From CANHCC01 sp040381555 (lineage in GTDB: Bacteria > Bacteroidota > Bacteroidia > J057 > RFSG01), in assembly GCA_040381555.1 (NCBI GenBank), contig JBEIHC010000043.1, positions 1 through 22,026 of the forward strand: a stretch of DNA of 22,026 bases, in the 5' to 3' direction. Positions 14,759-22,026 of this stretch are shown one piece after another. Position numbers and translations under genes: made by a program. The notes under the pieces were generated by a model that ran no database searches, was not told the origin of the DNA, and saw only the letters and a list, made by a program, of their open reading frames with translations. The number at the start of each line of letters is the position of its first letter. The stretch's first letter is position 1.

Positions 14759-14965
14759 CTGACTGGTAACTTAATTTCTGTAAATACAATTCCCTAAATT
14801 CTATACTAAACAGTTGAGGAAACAATACAAACTACAGAAAGGCAGAACCATTCGTTTGTGACTTTGGCATATTTTAATGATAATATTTCTTATCTATTTG
14901 ATAATCAATTTAATATATTTTTATAGGATGTTAATAAAACATATATCCAGACGCGGGTAATTTGG

Positions 14966-14973
14966 TAGTTTTG
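14966..14973 (+). promoter_or_regulatory. Putative -7 promoter element of the SNF2 gene
   Basis: TAGTTTTG is an exact TAnnTTTG match ending 14 bases before the ATG at 14988, giving a leader of about eleven bases. The octamer is identical to the one at 3499-3506. The 229-base divergent region also has alternating GATAA (14879-14883), TTATC (14890-14894) and GATAA (14900-14904), which could be an operator but is AT-rich. Confidence 0.4.
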
Positions 14974-14987
14974 CAGTTTGGTCCAAA

Positions 14988-17867
14988 ATGGCAGCTCTCC
15001 TAGTCGATCCTAAAAATCCGTTTGCATTAGTTTATTCTGTTTATCAGCATGAATATTTGGGCTACCTGATTTCTTCCCACATCATTGCACTGAATTCCAA
15101 AGGAGGATTTACTCTCACGCATCAAAGAATTTTACCGGATAATGCTTCTGAGTTCATTCAGGGTATGGATGGAGTCGACCAATATTTGGTAAAACTTCTC
15201 TATGAGATTACCCCTCAGGTGATTGTAAAGAAAAATTCTAGAGGCGAAGTCATTAAAGCCCCAGATTTTTTTCGAAATCGCTTTAAGGGTGCGTTTAAAG
15301 AAAGGATTATAGAAAGTATCCAAAAGAAGCTCAATGAAGCTTTAACTGTTTTGACAGAAAATCAGAAGGATCTTTATATAATGGCTAGTAATGGTAATCC
15401 AGCAGGGGTCAAGCTCAATTTGCATCCTGAAAGAGCTCAAGTTATTTTTCATTTTCAACGGAATCAGGATGACATTAACTATTACCCTACTTTAGAATTT
15501 CAAGGAAAAAAATTGGATTTTCCTCCTGATCTATTATCGAGTCAGGGAAAGGAAACCAAAATAATTTGTGCCGAACCATCGTGGATTCTACTGGAAAAAG
15601 ATGTTTTCAGATTAGATGGAGATGTAGATGGCAAAAAGCTGGAACCTTTCTTGAGCCGGAAATTTATTTCCATTCCACTGACAATTGAGTCTGAATTTCA
15701 CTCTAAGTTTATAGAGCCTTTGTTACGAAATTCTTATAAAATTGAGTCTAGCGGCTTTGATATTCAAACAATACAGGAAGCTCCTAGATTTCTTCTCTGT
15801 ATCCGGGAGGAGCCCAATCAAATTTTGACTTTAAAGCCCGAAGTTCAATATGGTTCTTTTCGATATCCCTTTGTCGCAGCACGCAACCCATTTTTTGTAC
15901 AGAAAATTAAAAATGCTCAAGGTTTGGTGGCCTACCAACGGATAGAAAGGGACCTAGAAGCCGAGGTGCAAATGCGTGATTTCCTGGACACCCTCTATGG
16001 AATAAATAGCTTTAATGCTGAATTCAGCTTCGCCCGGGACAAAGCGTTTGATTGGCTGATGGAATATGCGGATACCGTTCGTCAGAAAGGCTTCGATATC
16101 GTCCAGGATGAGAGTGGGGAAACCATCAATTTTGATAAGCCTCAGTTAGTGATTGAGACCAAATCTTCCGGAGATTGGTTTGACATTCATGCAGTTGTCA
16201 AAATTGGTCGGTTTGCCATTCCCTTTTTAAAATTCAAAAAAAATATCATTCAAAATATCCGGCATTTTAAATTGCCGGATGGAAGTAATATACTCCTACC
16301 CAATGAATGGTTCACAGATTTTCGACATCTCCTAGAGGTTGCAGAAAAGGATGAAGAGCATTTACGCATCCGAAAATACCATGCCGGTCTATTACAACAG
16401 GTACCCGATTTTAACAAAGAGGAGCTGAGAAAGCTGGCAGATTTTGAATCCATTCAGAAAGTAGAAAAACCCCAAGGCCTGACAGCTGATTTGAGACCCT
16501 ATCAACAATCAGGCTTTGAATGGCTCTGTTTTTTAAATGAATATGGATGTGGGGGGATTTTGGCAGATGATATGGGGCTCGGGAAAACCTTGCAAGCCTT
16601 ATGTTTTATTCAATATCTGGTTGAGAAAACCCCAGGAAGCCCAATCTTGGTGGTTATGCCCACTTCCCTGCTCTATAATTGGTATCAGGAAGCGATAAAA
16701 TTCGCCCCTTCTTTAAAGATTTTAGTGTACCGAGGATTGCAGCGGGAAAAAGAGATTACGAATTTCCCGGAGTATGATGTAATCATTTCCTCTTATGGAG
16801 TGGTTCGAAATGATGAAACTTGGTTAAAAGATTTTCCATTTGCCACCATGATTTTGGATGAAAGCCAAATCATCAAAAACAGCCAATCGAAAACAGCACA
16901 GGCATTGCGAAATTTTTCTGTAAGAAGAAGAATCTCTCTTACCGGAACGCCCATTGAAAATTCAACGATGGATCTTTGGTCTCAAATGAATTTCCTCAAT
17001 CCGGGTTTGTTGGGAGGAGAAACTTTTTTCCGAAATTATTATGCCAATCCAATTGACAAGGAGCAAAATATCCTAAAAGCGGAGAAACTTAAATCACTAA
17101 TTAAACCTTTCATCTTAAGAAGAACTAAAGAACAAGTAGCGACAGAGCTTCCTCCCAAAGTGGAGCAGGTACATTATTGTGAGATGACAGAGGAACAAGC
17201 CTCTTGTTACGAACAGGAAAAGAGCAAATATCGAAACGCTTACATGCAGGATTTATCTGTACTTGGGGAAGCTAAAAGTCGCTTTAATCTATTGGCAGGT
17301 CTTCAAAAATTAAGACAGGTGGCATTATATCCTGGTATCACAGGTTATCCGGATATTCCCTCCGGAAAATTCGAGGAGCTGAATCGCATGGTCACTGAAA
17401 TTGTAGAAAAAGGAAGTAAGGTGCTGATATTTTCTCAGTTTGTTAAAATGCTGGATGTGTTGCAAAAGGAATTCAAAAGTAGAAATCTTAAATATGCCTA
17501 CATTGATGGCTCAGTCAAAGATCGAATGGGAGAGGTAGAAAAATTTCAAACTCAAGAGGATATTCAAATTTTCCTGATTAGCTTGAAAGCTGGTGGAACA
17601 GGGTTAACCCTCACTGCTGCGGAGTATGTGTTTATTTTAGATCCTTGGTGGAATCCTGCTGTTGAAAGACAAGCAACAGATCGAGCTCATAGGATTGGTC
17701 AAAGTAAAACAGTCTTTATTTATCGTTTTATAACATTAAACTCAATTGAGGAGAAAATTCTAAAGTTGCAAGAAAAAAAATCCCGAATAGCTTCAGATAT
17801 CATACAGGTGGAGGAAGAGTTTTTCAAGTCTCTTACAGAGGACGATATTAGGAACTTGTTGGATTAA
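14988..17867 (+). CDS. SNF2-family DEAD/DEAH-type ATPase (bacterial RapA/SNF2-like helicase)
   Basis: The 959-residue product has a long N-terminal half (about 1-485) typical of bacterial SNF2-associated regions, followed by a complete Swi2/Snf2 double-RecA ATPase. Visible motifs are LRPYQQSGFEWL (motif Q-like), DDMGLGKT (527-534, Walker A), DESQ (624-627, Walker B), TGTPIEN (652-658), SLKAGGTGLTLT (motif V) and DRAHRIGQ (898-905, motif VI). Such enzymes translocate on double-stranded DNA and remodel DNA-protein complexes; in bacteria roles include RNA polymerase recycling and DNA repair, and the specific target here is unknown. No nuclease, methylase or PLD partner is adjacent, so a defence system is not indicated. 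All catalytic motifs look intact, and codon use resembles its neighbours. Confidence 0.94.
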   Translation: MAALLVDPKNPFALVYSVYQHEYLGYLISSHIIALNSKGGFTLTHQRILPDNASEFIQGMDGVDQYLVKLLYEITPQVIVKKNSRGEVIKAPDFFRNRFKGAFKERIIESIQKKLNEALTVLTENQKDLYIMASNGNPAGVKLNLHPERAQVIFHFQRNQDDINYYPTLEFQGKKLDFPPDLLSSQGKETKIICAEPSWILLEKDVFRLDGDVDGKKLEPFLSRKFISIPLTIESEFHSKFIEPLLRNSYKIESSGFDIQTIQEAPRFLLCIREEPNQILTLKPEVQYGSFRYPFVAARNPFFVQKIKNAQGLVAYQRIERDLEAEVQMRDFLDTLYGINSFNAEFSFARDKAFDWLMEYADTVRQKGFDIVQDESGETINFDKPQLVIETKSSGDWFDIHAVVKIGRFAIPFLKFKKNIIQNIRHFKLPDGSNILLPNEWFTDFRHLLEVAEKDEEHLRIRKYHAGLLQQVPDFNKEELRKLADFESIQKVEKPQGLTADLRPYQQSGFEWLCFLNEYGCGGILADDMGLGKTLQALCFIQYLVEKTPGSPILVVMPTSLLYNWYQEAIKFAPSLKILVYRGLQREKEITNFPEYDVIISSYGVVRNDETWLKDFPFATMILDESQIIKNSQSKTAQALRNFSVRRRISLTGTPIENSTMDLWSQMNFLNPGLLGGETFFRNYYANPIDKEQNILKAEKLKSLIKPFILRRTKEQVATELPPKVEQVHYCEMTEEQASCYEQEKSKYRNAYMQDLSVLGEAKSRFNLLAGLQKLRQVALYPGITGYPDIPSGKFEELNRMVTEIVEKGSKVLIFSQFVKMLDVLQKEFKSRNLKYAYIDGSVKDRMGEVEKFQTQEDIQIFLISLKAGGTGLTLTAAEYVFILDPWWNPAVERQATDRAHRIGQSKTVFIYRFITLNSIEEKILKLQEKKSRIASDIIQVEEEFFKSLTEDDIRNLLD

Positions 17868-17903
17868 GGGAAGTTTTGATTTATTTTTGATCGTAATTAA
17901 ACT

Positions 17904-17920
17904 TTGGCACGATTGTTTCG
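17904..17920 (+). promoter_or_regulatory. Sigma-54-like promoter candidate before the lipoprotein gene
   Basis: TTGGCACG matches the -24 half of sigma-54 promoters exactly. At the expected distance the -12 half reads TTTC instead of TTGC, so one key base is off. The predicted start would lie about 20 bases before the ATG at 17951. Unlike most neighbouring genes, this gene has no TAnnTTTG element upstream. The TTTGG could alternatively be a -33 element of the primary sigma factor. Confidence 0.25.
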
Positions 17921-17950
17921 TCCTATCTACAAATAATTTAAACACCCATT

Positions 17951-18784
17951 ATGAAAAGAACCTCCTTAGTATCAGCCGGCTGGTCTTTTATGACAGCCAT
18001 TTTACTCTTATCCTTACTATCCTCCTGTGGCAACCGCAAGAGTGTTCGGGAATCTTTCCAAACCAGTACCGAAGATAATGCTGCATCAGAATCTGAATCC
18101 TCCATTATCGTGGATGCCTTAAATGCTACCGCTCGACAAGGGGGACAGAAAACAGATAGCCTCGGAGCGTGGTTGCCTTCCTGTGCAACTGCAACCATGG
18201 ACACTACCGTTACCCCCCGTACTTTAACTATCGATTTTGGATCTACTAATTGTCTATGCTCTAACTGGGATGGAAAAAACAGAAGAGGCAAGCTAATTGC
18301 CACTTGGTCAGGAAAATACAGGGATGCTGGCACCGTTATTACCCATCGTTCTGAAAATTATTTTGTGGATGACAATAAATTAGTTTGGAATCATACCGCT
18401 ACCAATAATGGTCCGGGTAGCAATGGAAATTACACCTTTACCGTAAAAGCCGAAAATTGCTCTTATGAAACAAGTGATGGCACTATTTCCTGGAATTCAA
18501 CTCGTACGCGCGAATGGACTCAAGGCTATGCCACCCTTTCGCCTTCCGATGATGTGTATGTAATTACAGGGTCTGCATCCGGTAAAAATCGTCAAGGCGA
18601 TGAATTCTCCATTACAATTGATGAAGGATTGAAAAAAATCGTTGGATGCAAATGGTTGGTTTCCGGTAAAATGACTTTGACCAGCGATAGCAAGGAAAGA
18701 AAGTTGGATTATGGAGATGGAACTTGCGACAATAAAGCAATCCTCACCTACAACAATAAAGACTACCAGATCAATTTGAAGTAA
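17951..18784 (+). CDS. Cysteine-containing lipoprotein of unknown function
   Basis: The 277-residue product has a lipoprotein signal ending LLSSC with Cys26 as the acylation site, then a Ser/Glu/Asp/Ala-rich linker. The mature domain contains six further cysteines (78, 101, 103, 170, 233, 259) and looks like an all-beta extracytoplasmic domain. A GKNRRG segment at 108-113 and GKNRQG at 211-216, each followed by beta-like residues, suggest two related halves. DFGSTNCLC and DYGDGTCDNKA are the most distinctive segments. I recognise the pattern as a recurring Bacteroidota lipoprotein family with no assigned role. It stands alone between the SNF2 gene and a strong terminator. Several cysteines may form disulfides after export. 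Confidence 0.85.
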   Translation: MKRTSLVSAGWSFMTAILLLSLLSSCGNRKSVRESFQTSTEDNAASESESSIIVDALNATARQGGQKTDSLGAWLPSCATATMDTTVTPRTLTIDFGSTNCLCSNWDGKNRRGKLIATWSGKYRDAGTVITHRSENYFVDDNKLVWNHTATNNGPGSNGNYTFTVKAENCSYETSDGTISWNSTRTREWTQGYATLSPSDDVYVITGSASGKNRQGDEFSITIDEGLKKIVGCKWLVSGKMTLTSDSKERKLDYGDGTCDNKAILTYNNKDYQINLK

Positions 18785-18795
18785 TCTTTTTCCCC

Positions 18796-18840
18796 AAAAA
18801 AAACATCAGGCAGGCTCCTAGGGTCTGCCTGATTTTTTTT
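18796..18840 (+). terminator. Intrinsic terminator after the lipoprotein gene
   Basis: ATCAGGCAG (18805-18813) and CTGCCTGAT (18825-18833) form a perfect 9-bp stem followed by a run of T (18833-18840). An A-run at 18796-18803 precedes it, so the structure may also work on the minus strand. It lies 12 bases after the stop codon and separates this gene from the enoyl-CoA hydratase operon. Confidence 0.93.
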
Positions 18841-18878
18841 GGTATTTTTACCTGAAGAAATTCAAACGGTGAATTATC

Positions 18879-19667
18879 ATGGAAGCAACAGAATACAAGT
18901 ACATTCAAACCGAAGTATCTGAACGAATTGGCTATATTACCCTCAATCGTCCAGACAAAAGAAATGCCCTAAACTTTGTGGTCATTCGCGAACTTAAAGA
19001 CGCATTTGCTTGGATGGAGCAAAGCTCCGAGGTTAAAGTGATTGTCCTTCGGGGAAATGGGAAAGCTTTTTGTGCAGGCGCAGATTTAGACTATATGTCC
19101 AAGCTTCAGGAATATTCTTATAATGAAAACCTGATGGATTCAGCCCATTTGATGGAATTATTCAAACAAATTTATCGTCTGAATAAAGTTGTCATTGCCC
19201 AAATTGAAGGCCACGCCCTTGCTGGAGGTTGCGGGCTTGCTACGCTTGCAGATTTTTCATTTAGTGTTCCGGAAGCTAAATTTGGGTATACCGAAGTGAA
19301 GATTGGATTTCTTCCGGCAATTGTGATGGTATTCTTACTTCGGAAAATTGGAGAAGGGAAAGCCAAACAATTGCTGCTCACAGGGGACTTAATTACAGCT
19401 GAAAGAGCTGAAAAAATTGGGCTCATCAACGAGGTTGTTCCCGCAGATCAGATTGTGGATGTTGTTCGTACTTTTGCCCTACGCCTTTGTGCAGAAAACT
19501 CCTACACCTCCATGGAGGTTACCAAAAAGATGATAGCCGATGTACAAAATATGTCTCTTGACGAAGGGTTACAATTCGCTGCGCGTATGAATGCCCACTC
19601 AAGAGGTACAGAAGATTGCAAAAGTGGAATTCGTAATTTCTTGAATAAAACGCCCCAATCCTGGTGA
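18879..19667 (+). CDS. Enoyl-CoA hydratase/isomerase family protein, methylglutaconyl-CoA hydratase-like
   Basis: The 262-residue crotonase-fold protein has the N-terminal LNRPDKRNALN segment (22-32), the oxyanion-hole FCAGADL (64-70), and AGGCGLATLAD (115-125), followed by FGYTEVKIGFLPA (135-147). Of the two catalytic glutamates of mitochondrial enoyl-CoA hydratase, the first is replaced by Gly119 and the second is kept as Glu139. This pattern (GLA plus TEVKxGxxPA) resembles LiuC-type methylglutaconyl-CoA hydratases of leucine catabolism better than general beta-oxidation hydratases, but the substrate is not certain. Its stop overlaps the next gene's GTG start (GTGA), so the two are probably translated together. 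It is first in an operon directly after a terminator. Confidence 0.88.
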   Translation: MEATEYKYIQTEVSERIGYITLNRPDKRNALNFVVIRELKDAFAWMEQSSEVKVIVLRGNGKAFCAGADLDYMSKLQEYSYNENLMDSAHLMELFKQIYRLNKVVIAQIEGHALAGGCGLATLADFSFSVPEAKFGYTEVKIGFLPAIVMVFLLRKIGEGKAKQLLLTGDLITAERAEKIGLINEVVPADQIVDVVRTFALRLCAENSYTSMEVTKKMIADVQNMSLDEGLQFAARMNAHSRGTEDCKSGIRNFLNKTPQSW

Positions 19668-20566
19668 TTTATCTGACAAGTTCGGAGCAGTATGTCATTC
19701 CCTTACCGGAAAATCATCCTTTCCCGATGGAAAAATATAGCTTGGTGCAAGCTCAATTACTCCATGAGGGAATTATCCAGCCAGAGCAACTTATTTTTCC
19801 CCCATTGGTTCAGGAAGACGAAGTGCTGACCTGTCATTCTTCTGAATATTGGCAGCGAATTAAAGACTGTTCCTTTTCAGATAAAGAAATTCGAAAAATA
19901 GGTTTTCCAGCGACAATAGCCTTAAGAGATCGCTCTCTTTCTTCAGCAGGGGGGACTTTACTCTCTGCCCGAAATGCTCTTGAATACGGCATTGGGATAA
20001 ACCTAGCAGGAGGCACGCATCATGCCTTTCATTCGTATGGGGAAGGGTACTGCGTATTGAATGATATAGCGATTGCAGCTTCCTGTCTATTAGCTGAAAA
20101 TAAGATTCAAAAAGTACTGATTGTCGATTTAGATGTGCACCAAGGAAATGGAACCGCGGCGATTTTTCAACAAAATGATCGGGTGTTTACCTTCTCTATG
20201 CATTGTAAGGATAATTACCCGATGCGTAAAGAAATATCTAATCTTGACATTGAGTTGCCCGCATTAACGGGAGATTCATCCTACTTGCCGCGTTTATATT
20301 CTTCCTTGCCAGAAATTATTTGCACCGTAAATCCAGACATAATTTTTTATCAGAGTGGGGTCGATGTACTAGAGAATGATCGATTAGGTAGGTTTAGCTT
20401 ATCTTTTCAAGGACTTCAAGAAAGGGATCGTTTTGTATTTGAGATGGCATTTCAATCTCAGATTCCCATCGTTTCCGTTATGGGCGGAGGGTATCATACT
20501 TCATTCAATAGACTTATAGCTGCACATACCGAAACCATCAAACAAGCGTTTTATTATTTTAATTAG
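19664..20566 (+). CDS. Histone deacetylase superfamily protein (class IV-like)
   Basis: The 300-residue product has the arginase/deacetylase fold landmarks: GGTHHAF with tandem His119-His120, VDLDVHQGNG with zinc ligands Asp157 and His159, a third ligand probably Asp239 in SGVDVLENDRLGRF, and GGGYH with catalytic Tyr277. Such enzymes remove acetyl or acyl groups from lysines, polyamines or small amides; bacterial targets include acyl-CoA synthetases (AcuC-type). The N-terminal VIPLPENHPFPMEKY resembles the short class IV-like bacterial group. The GTG start at 19664 is needed to retain this N-terminus and overlaps the upstream stop by four bases. The pairing with an acyl-CoA enzyme suggests a link to acyl metabolism, by inference only. 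Confidence 0.9.
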   Translation: MIYLTSSEQYVIPLPENHPFPMEKYSLVQAQLLHEGIIQPEQLIFPPLVQEDEVLTCHSSEYWQRIKDCSFSDKEIRKIGFPATIALRDRSLSSAGGTLLSARNALEYGIGINLAGGTHHAFHSYGEGYCVLNDIAIAASCLLAENKIQKVLIVDLDVHQGNGTAAIFQQNDRVFTFSMHCKDNYPMRKEISNLDIELPALTGDSSYLPRLYSSLPEIICTVNPDIIFYQSGVDVLENDRLGRFSLSFQGLQERDRFVFEMAFQSQIPIVSVMGGGYHTSFNRLIAAHTETIKQAFYYFN

Positions 20567-20567
20567 T

Positions 20568-21233
20568 ATGAAAAAGATCGTGCCATTTTTTATTTTCTCC
20601 ATCTTAGGAATGCAGATTTTTGCTCAGGTTGTGCAGAATGTTCAGAAGAAAAACTTTGAAGGGACCATCAAATATTCTATTGACATCACAGGTCCGGAGG
20701 CCAGCATCTTGCTGAATAATAAACCTTGCACTAAAATGGATATGCATTTCAAGGATAACAATTTTATTATTCATACGCATGAAGGTCAATTCCCCTTGAC
20801 AAGATTGTATATTGCAGACTCCTCTGAATTGTATATTTTAGATATGACGAATGAGGTGGCTTACAGAAGGGATAAACGAGAAAGTTTAAATACAGAAATA
20901 AAACCTCCCAAAGCAGTGGCTACAGGCGATTCTGCTTTTGTTCTCAATATCAAATGTGCAGAATATCGTGTACAGAAAAAAGGGGAATATATATTTTACT
21001 ATGTGACGGATTTATATAGAATAGACCCGACTTTGTTTGAGGGTAAAAAGGATGCACAAGTAAACTTTTTAACCTTGGGATTGGATGGGCGCATTCCCTT
21101 GAAAACGGTCCGGAAAACGGCGGCATTGATTGTAACTACTCAGGCAGACCAGGTTATCCCGCGAAAGCTGGAGGTAAGTCAATTTAGAATTCCTGTCAAT
21201 TTTATCATCAAACCAAGAGATAATCGATTGTAG
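20568..21233 (+). CDS. Exported protein of unknown function, DUF4412-like
   Basis: The 221-residue product has a Sec signal peptide (KKIVPFFIFSILGMQIFAQ, cleavage likely after AQ at 19-20). The mature protein starts FEGTIKYSIDITGPE, followed by beta-strand-like segments and two cysteines (54 and 130). This resembles periplasmic DUF4412-type proteins of Bacteroidota, though the match is by pattern only. Its ATG is one base after the deacetylase stop (TAGTATG), making it the third gene of the operon. Its stop is one base from the stop of convergent dprA, with no terminator between. Function unknown. Confidence 0.75.
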   Translation: MKKIVPFFIFSILGMQIFAQVVQNVQKKNFEGTIKYSIDITGPEASILLNNKPCTKMDMHFKDNNFIIHTHEGQFPLTRLYIADSSELYILDMTNEVAYRRDKRESLNTEIKPPKAVATGDSAFVLNIKCAEYRVQKKGEYIFYYVTDLYRIDPTLFEGKKDAQVNFLTLGLDGRIPLKTVRKTAALIVTTQADQVIPRKLEVSQFRIPVNFIIKPRDNRL

Positions 21234-21234
21234 A

Positions 21235-22026
21235 TTAAAGCGGAATTTTTCTGGATAAAATAACTTTTCTTCCAGGAAGCATCTTGACGATTCCTTTCAC
21301 TTCCATTGCAAGTATAATTCCTTGAAGTCGGGCAATAGACCAATCTCCAGCATGGAGCAACTCGTCTAAAATCTGTACTCCACTATCAATTAACTGGACT
21401 AAACGCTTTTCTTCTACGGAAAGAAGAATTCCTTCTTCTTGCAATTTTGAAGTCATTTGTGCGGGTATTCCTTTGTTTTCCTGGATGCGCAATAGGTCGA
21501 GTATGTCCTGAGTTTGGGTAAACAATCTCGCATATTGATCTTTGATTAACAGGTTGCAACCCTCAGAGGGCTTTCTATGTATGTCACCAGGCAAAGCAAA
21601 AACTTCCCGGTCATAATCAAATGCCAGTTTTGCTGTAATCAATGCGCCACCAGTTTTAGCTGCCTGAATAACCAAAATGGCACGACACATACCAGCAACT
21701 ATTCTATTTCGGGTAGGGAAATTCACTGCATCTGGTTTGGTGCCACTGATGTATTCTGAAATGAGCAATCCTCCCCCCTCTATAATTTTATCAGATAAGG
21801 AACGATGCTGATGCGGATAAATTTTATCCAGTCCATGTCCCAACACAGCAGCGGTAACTCCCCCTTGTTTCAGGCATGCCCTATGTGCCTCCATATCTAT
21901 TCCGAAAGCCAGCCCACTTAAAATTCCAGCCCCTGCTTGGGTGAGCGATTCACTTATTTGGCGCGCAGATTCTCTCCCGTATTCATCTGGTGTGCGGGTT
22001 CCTACCACAGCAACCCAGGGGATAGC
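21235..22026 (-). CDS. dprA: DNA-processing protein DprA, N-terminus beyond window
   Basis: DprA binds incoming single-stranded DNA and loads RecA during natural transformation. The visible 264 codons cover most of the Rossmann-like domain, beginning in the first strand (AIPWVAVVGTRTPDEYG), then LSGLAFGIDMEAHRACL, VLGHGLDKIYPHQH and the diagnostic NFPTRNRIVAGM. A C-terminal winged-helix domain (about the last 65 residues) follows. The reading frame stays open through the right edge, so the start lies outside; a GTG at 22006-22008 is internal and not a start. Its stop is one base from that of the convergent upstream gene. An intact dprA is compatible with competence but does not prove it. Confidence 0.95.
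   Translation of the reverse strand, partial: AIPWVAVVGTRTPDEYGRESARQISESLTQAGAGILSGLAFGIDMEAHRACLKQGGVTAAVLGHGLDKIYPHQHRSLSDKIIEGGGLLISEYISGTKPDAVNFPTRNRIVAGMCRAILVIQAAKTGGALITAKLAFDYDREVFALPGDIHRKPSEGCNLLIKDQYARLFTQTQDILDLLRIQENKGIPAQMTSKLQEEGILLSVEEKRLVQLIDSGVQILDELLHAGDWSIARLQGIILAMEVKGIVKMLPGRKVILSRKIPL

Noticed and set aside
14988..17867. The SNF2 ATPase as part of an anti-phage defence system
   Set aside because: No methylase, nuclease, PLD or other known partner gene is adjacent; neighbours are a thioredoxin-like gene and a lipoprotein. Solitary SNF2 genes are common in bacteria.
17938..18333. A 131-codon open frame antisense to the cysteine-containing lipoprotein gene
   Set aside because: The plus-strand gene has a clear lipobox and domain features; the antisense frame has no recognisable features and is a shadow.
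19664..20566. Deacetylase gene as a recent transfer from a eukaryote
   Set aside because: Class IV-like deacetylases are widespread in bacteria, and the gene is in an overlapping operon with composition like its neighbours.

Overview
The window is chromosomal DNA of a member of the Bacteroidota. The support is a metallopeptidase with a C-terminal type IX secretion sorting domain, a Bacteroidota-type bacillithiol enzyme (BshC), a GWxTD-domain protein, the parA-parB-DUF5683-dapB gene order, small lipoproteins of Bacteroidota type, and several TAnnTTTG promoter -7 elements close to start codons. Base composition is moderately AT-rich and even throughout. I see no phage, plasmid, insertion sequence, rRNA, tRNA or CRISPR array. 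The exact order cannot be read from the sequence; Saprospiria/Chitinophagia-like is my guess.

Layout. 1-366 is non-coding, with a perfect 11-bp inverted repeat and a short REP-like GC-rich fragment. 367-3443 (minus) is a tight operon parA-parB-DUF5683-dapB (chromosome partitioning, envelope protein, lysine/peptidoglycan precursor synthesis). 3534-5375 (plus) is a divergent peptide-type ABC substrate-binding lipoprotein carrying an in-frame insert built from short palindromic repeats. 5394-10360 (minus) is ftsY-rimO-GWxTD-bshC (membrane targeting, ribosomal protein S12 modification, an exported protein of unknown function, bacillithiol synthesis). 10609-11574 (plus) is a Sua5/TsaC-type tRNA t6A enzyme whose 3' end overlaps a convergent small lipoprotein gene (11542-11862, minus). 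12150-14758 (minus) is a thioredoxin-like gene followed by a secreted M1 aminopeptidase, ended by a clear terminator. 14988-17867 (plus) is a large SNF2-family ATPase and 17951-18784 (plus) a cysteine-containing lipoprotein with its own terminator. 18879-21233 (plus) is an operon of an enoyl-CoA hydratase-family enzyme, a histone-deacetylase-family enzyme and an exported protein of unknown function. 21235-22026 (minus) is dprA, cut by the window edge.

These are mostly housekeeping functions. Genes inside operons are packed very tightly: stop and start codons overlap or sit one base apart at six junctions, which suggests translational coupling. I do not see a clear new multi-gene system. The most unusual feature is the palindromic-repeat insert translated inside the ABC binding protein (3963-4150). 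After that come the very short or absent mRNA leader predicted for the Sua5 gene, the degenerate GWxTD motif, and the 33-base convergent overlap at 11542-11574.
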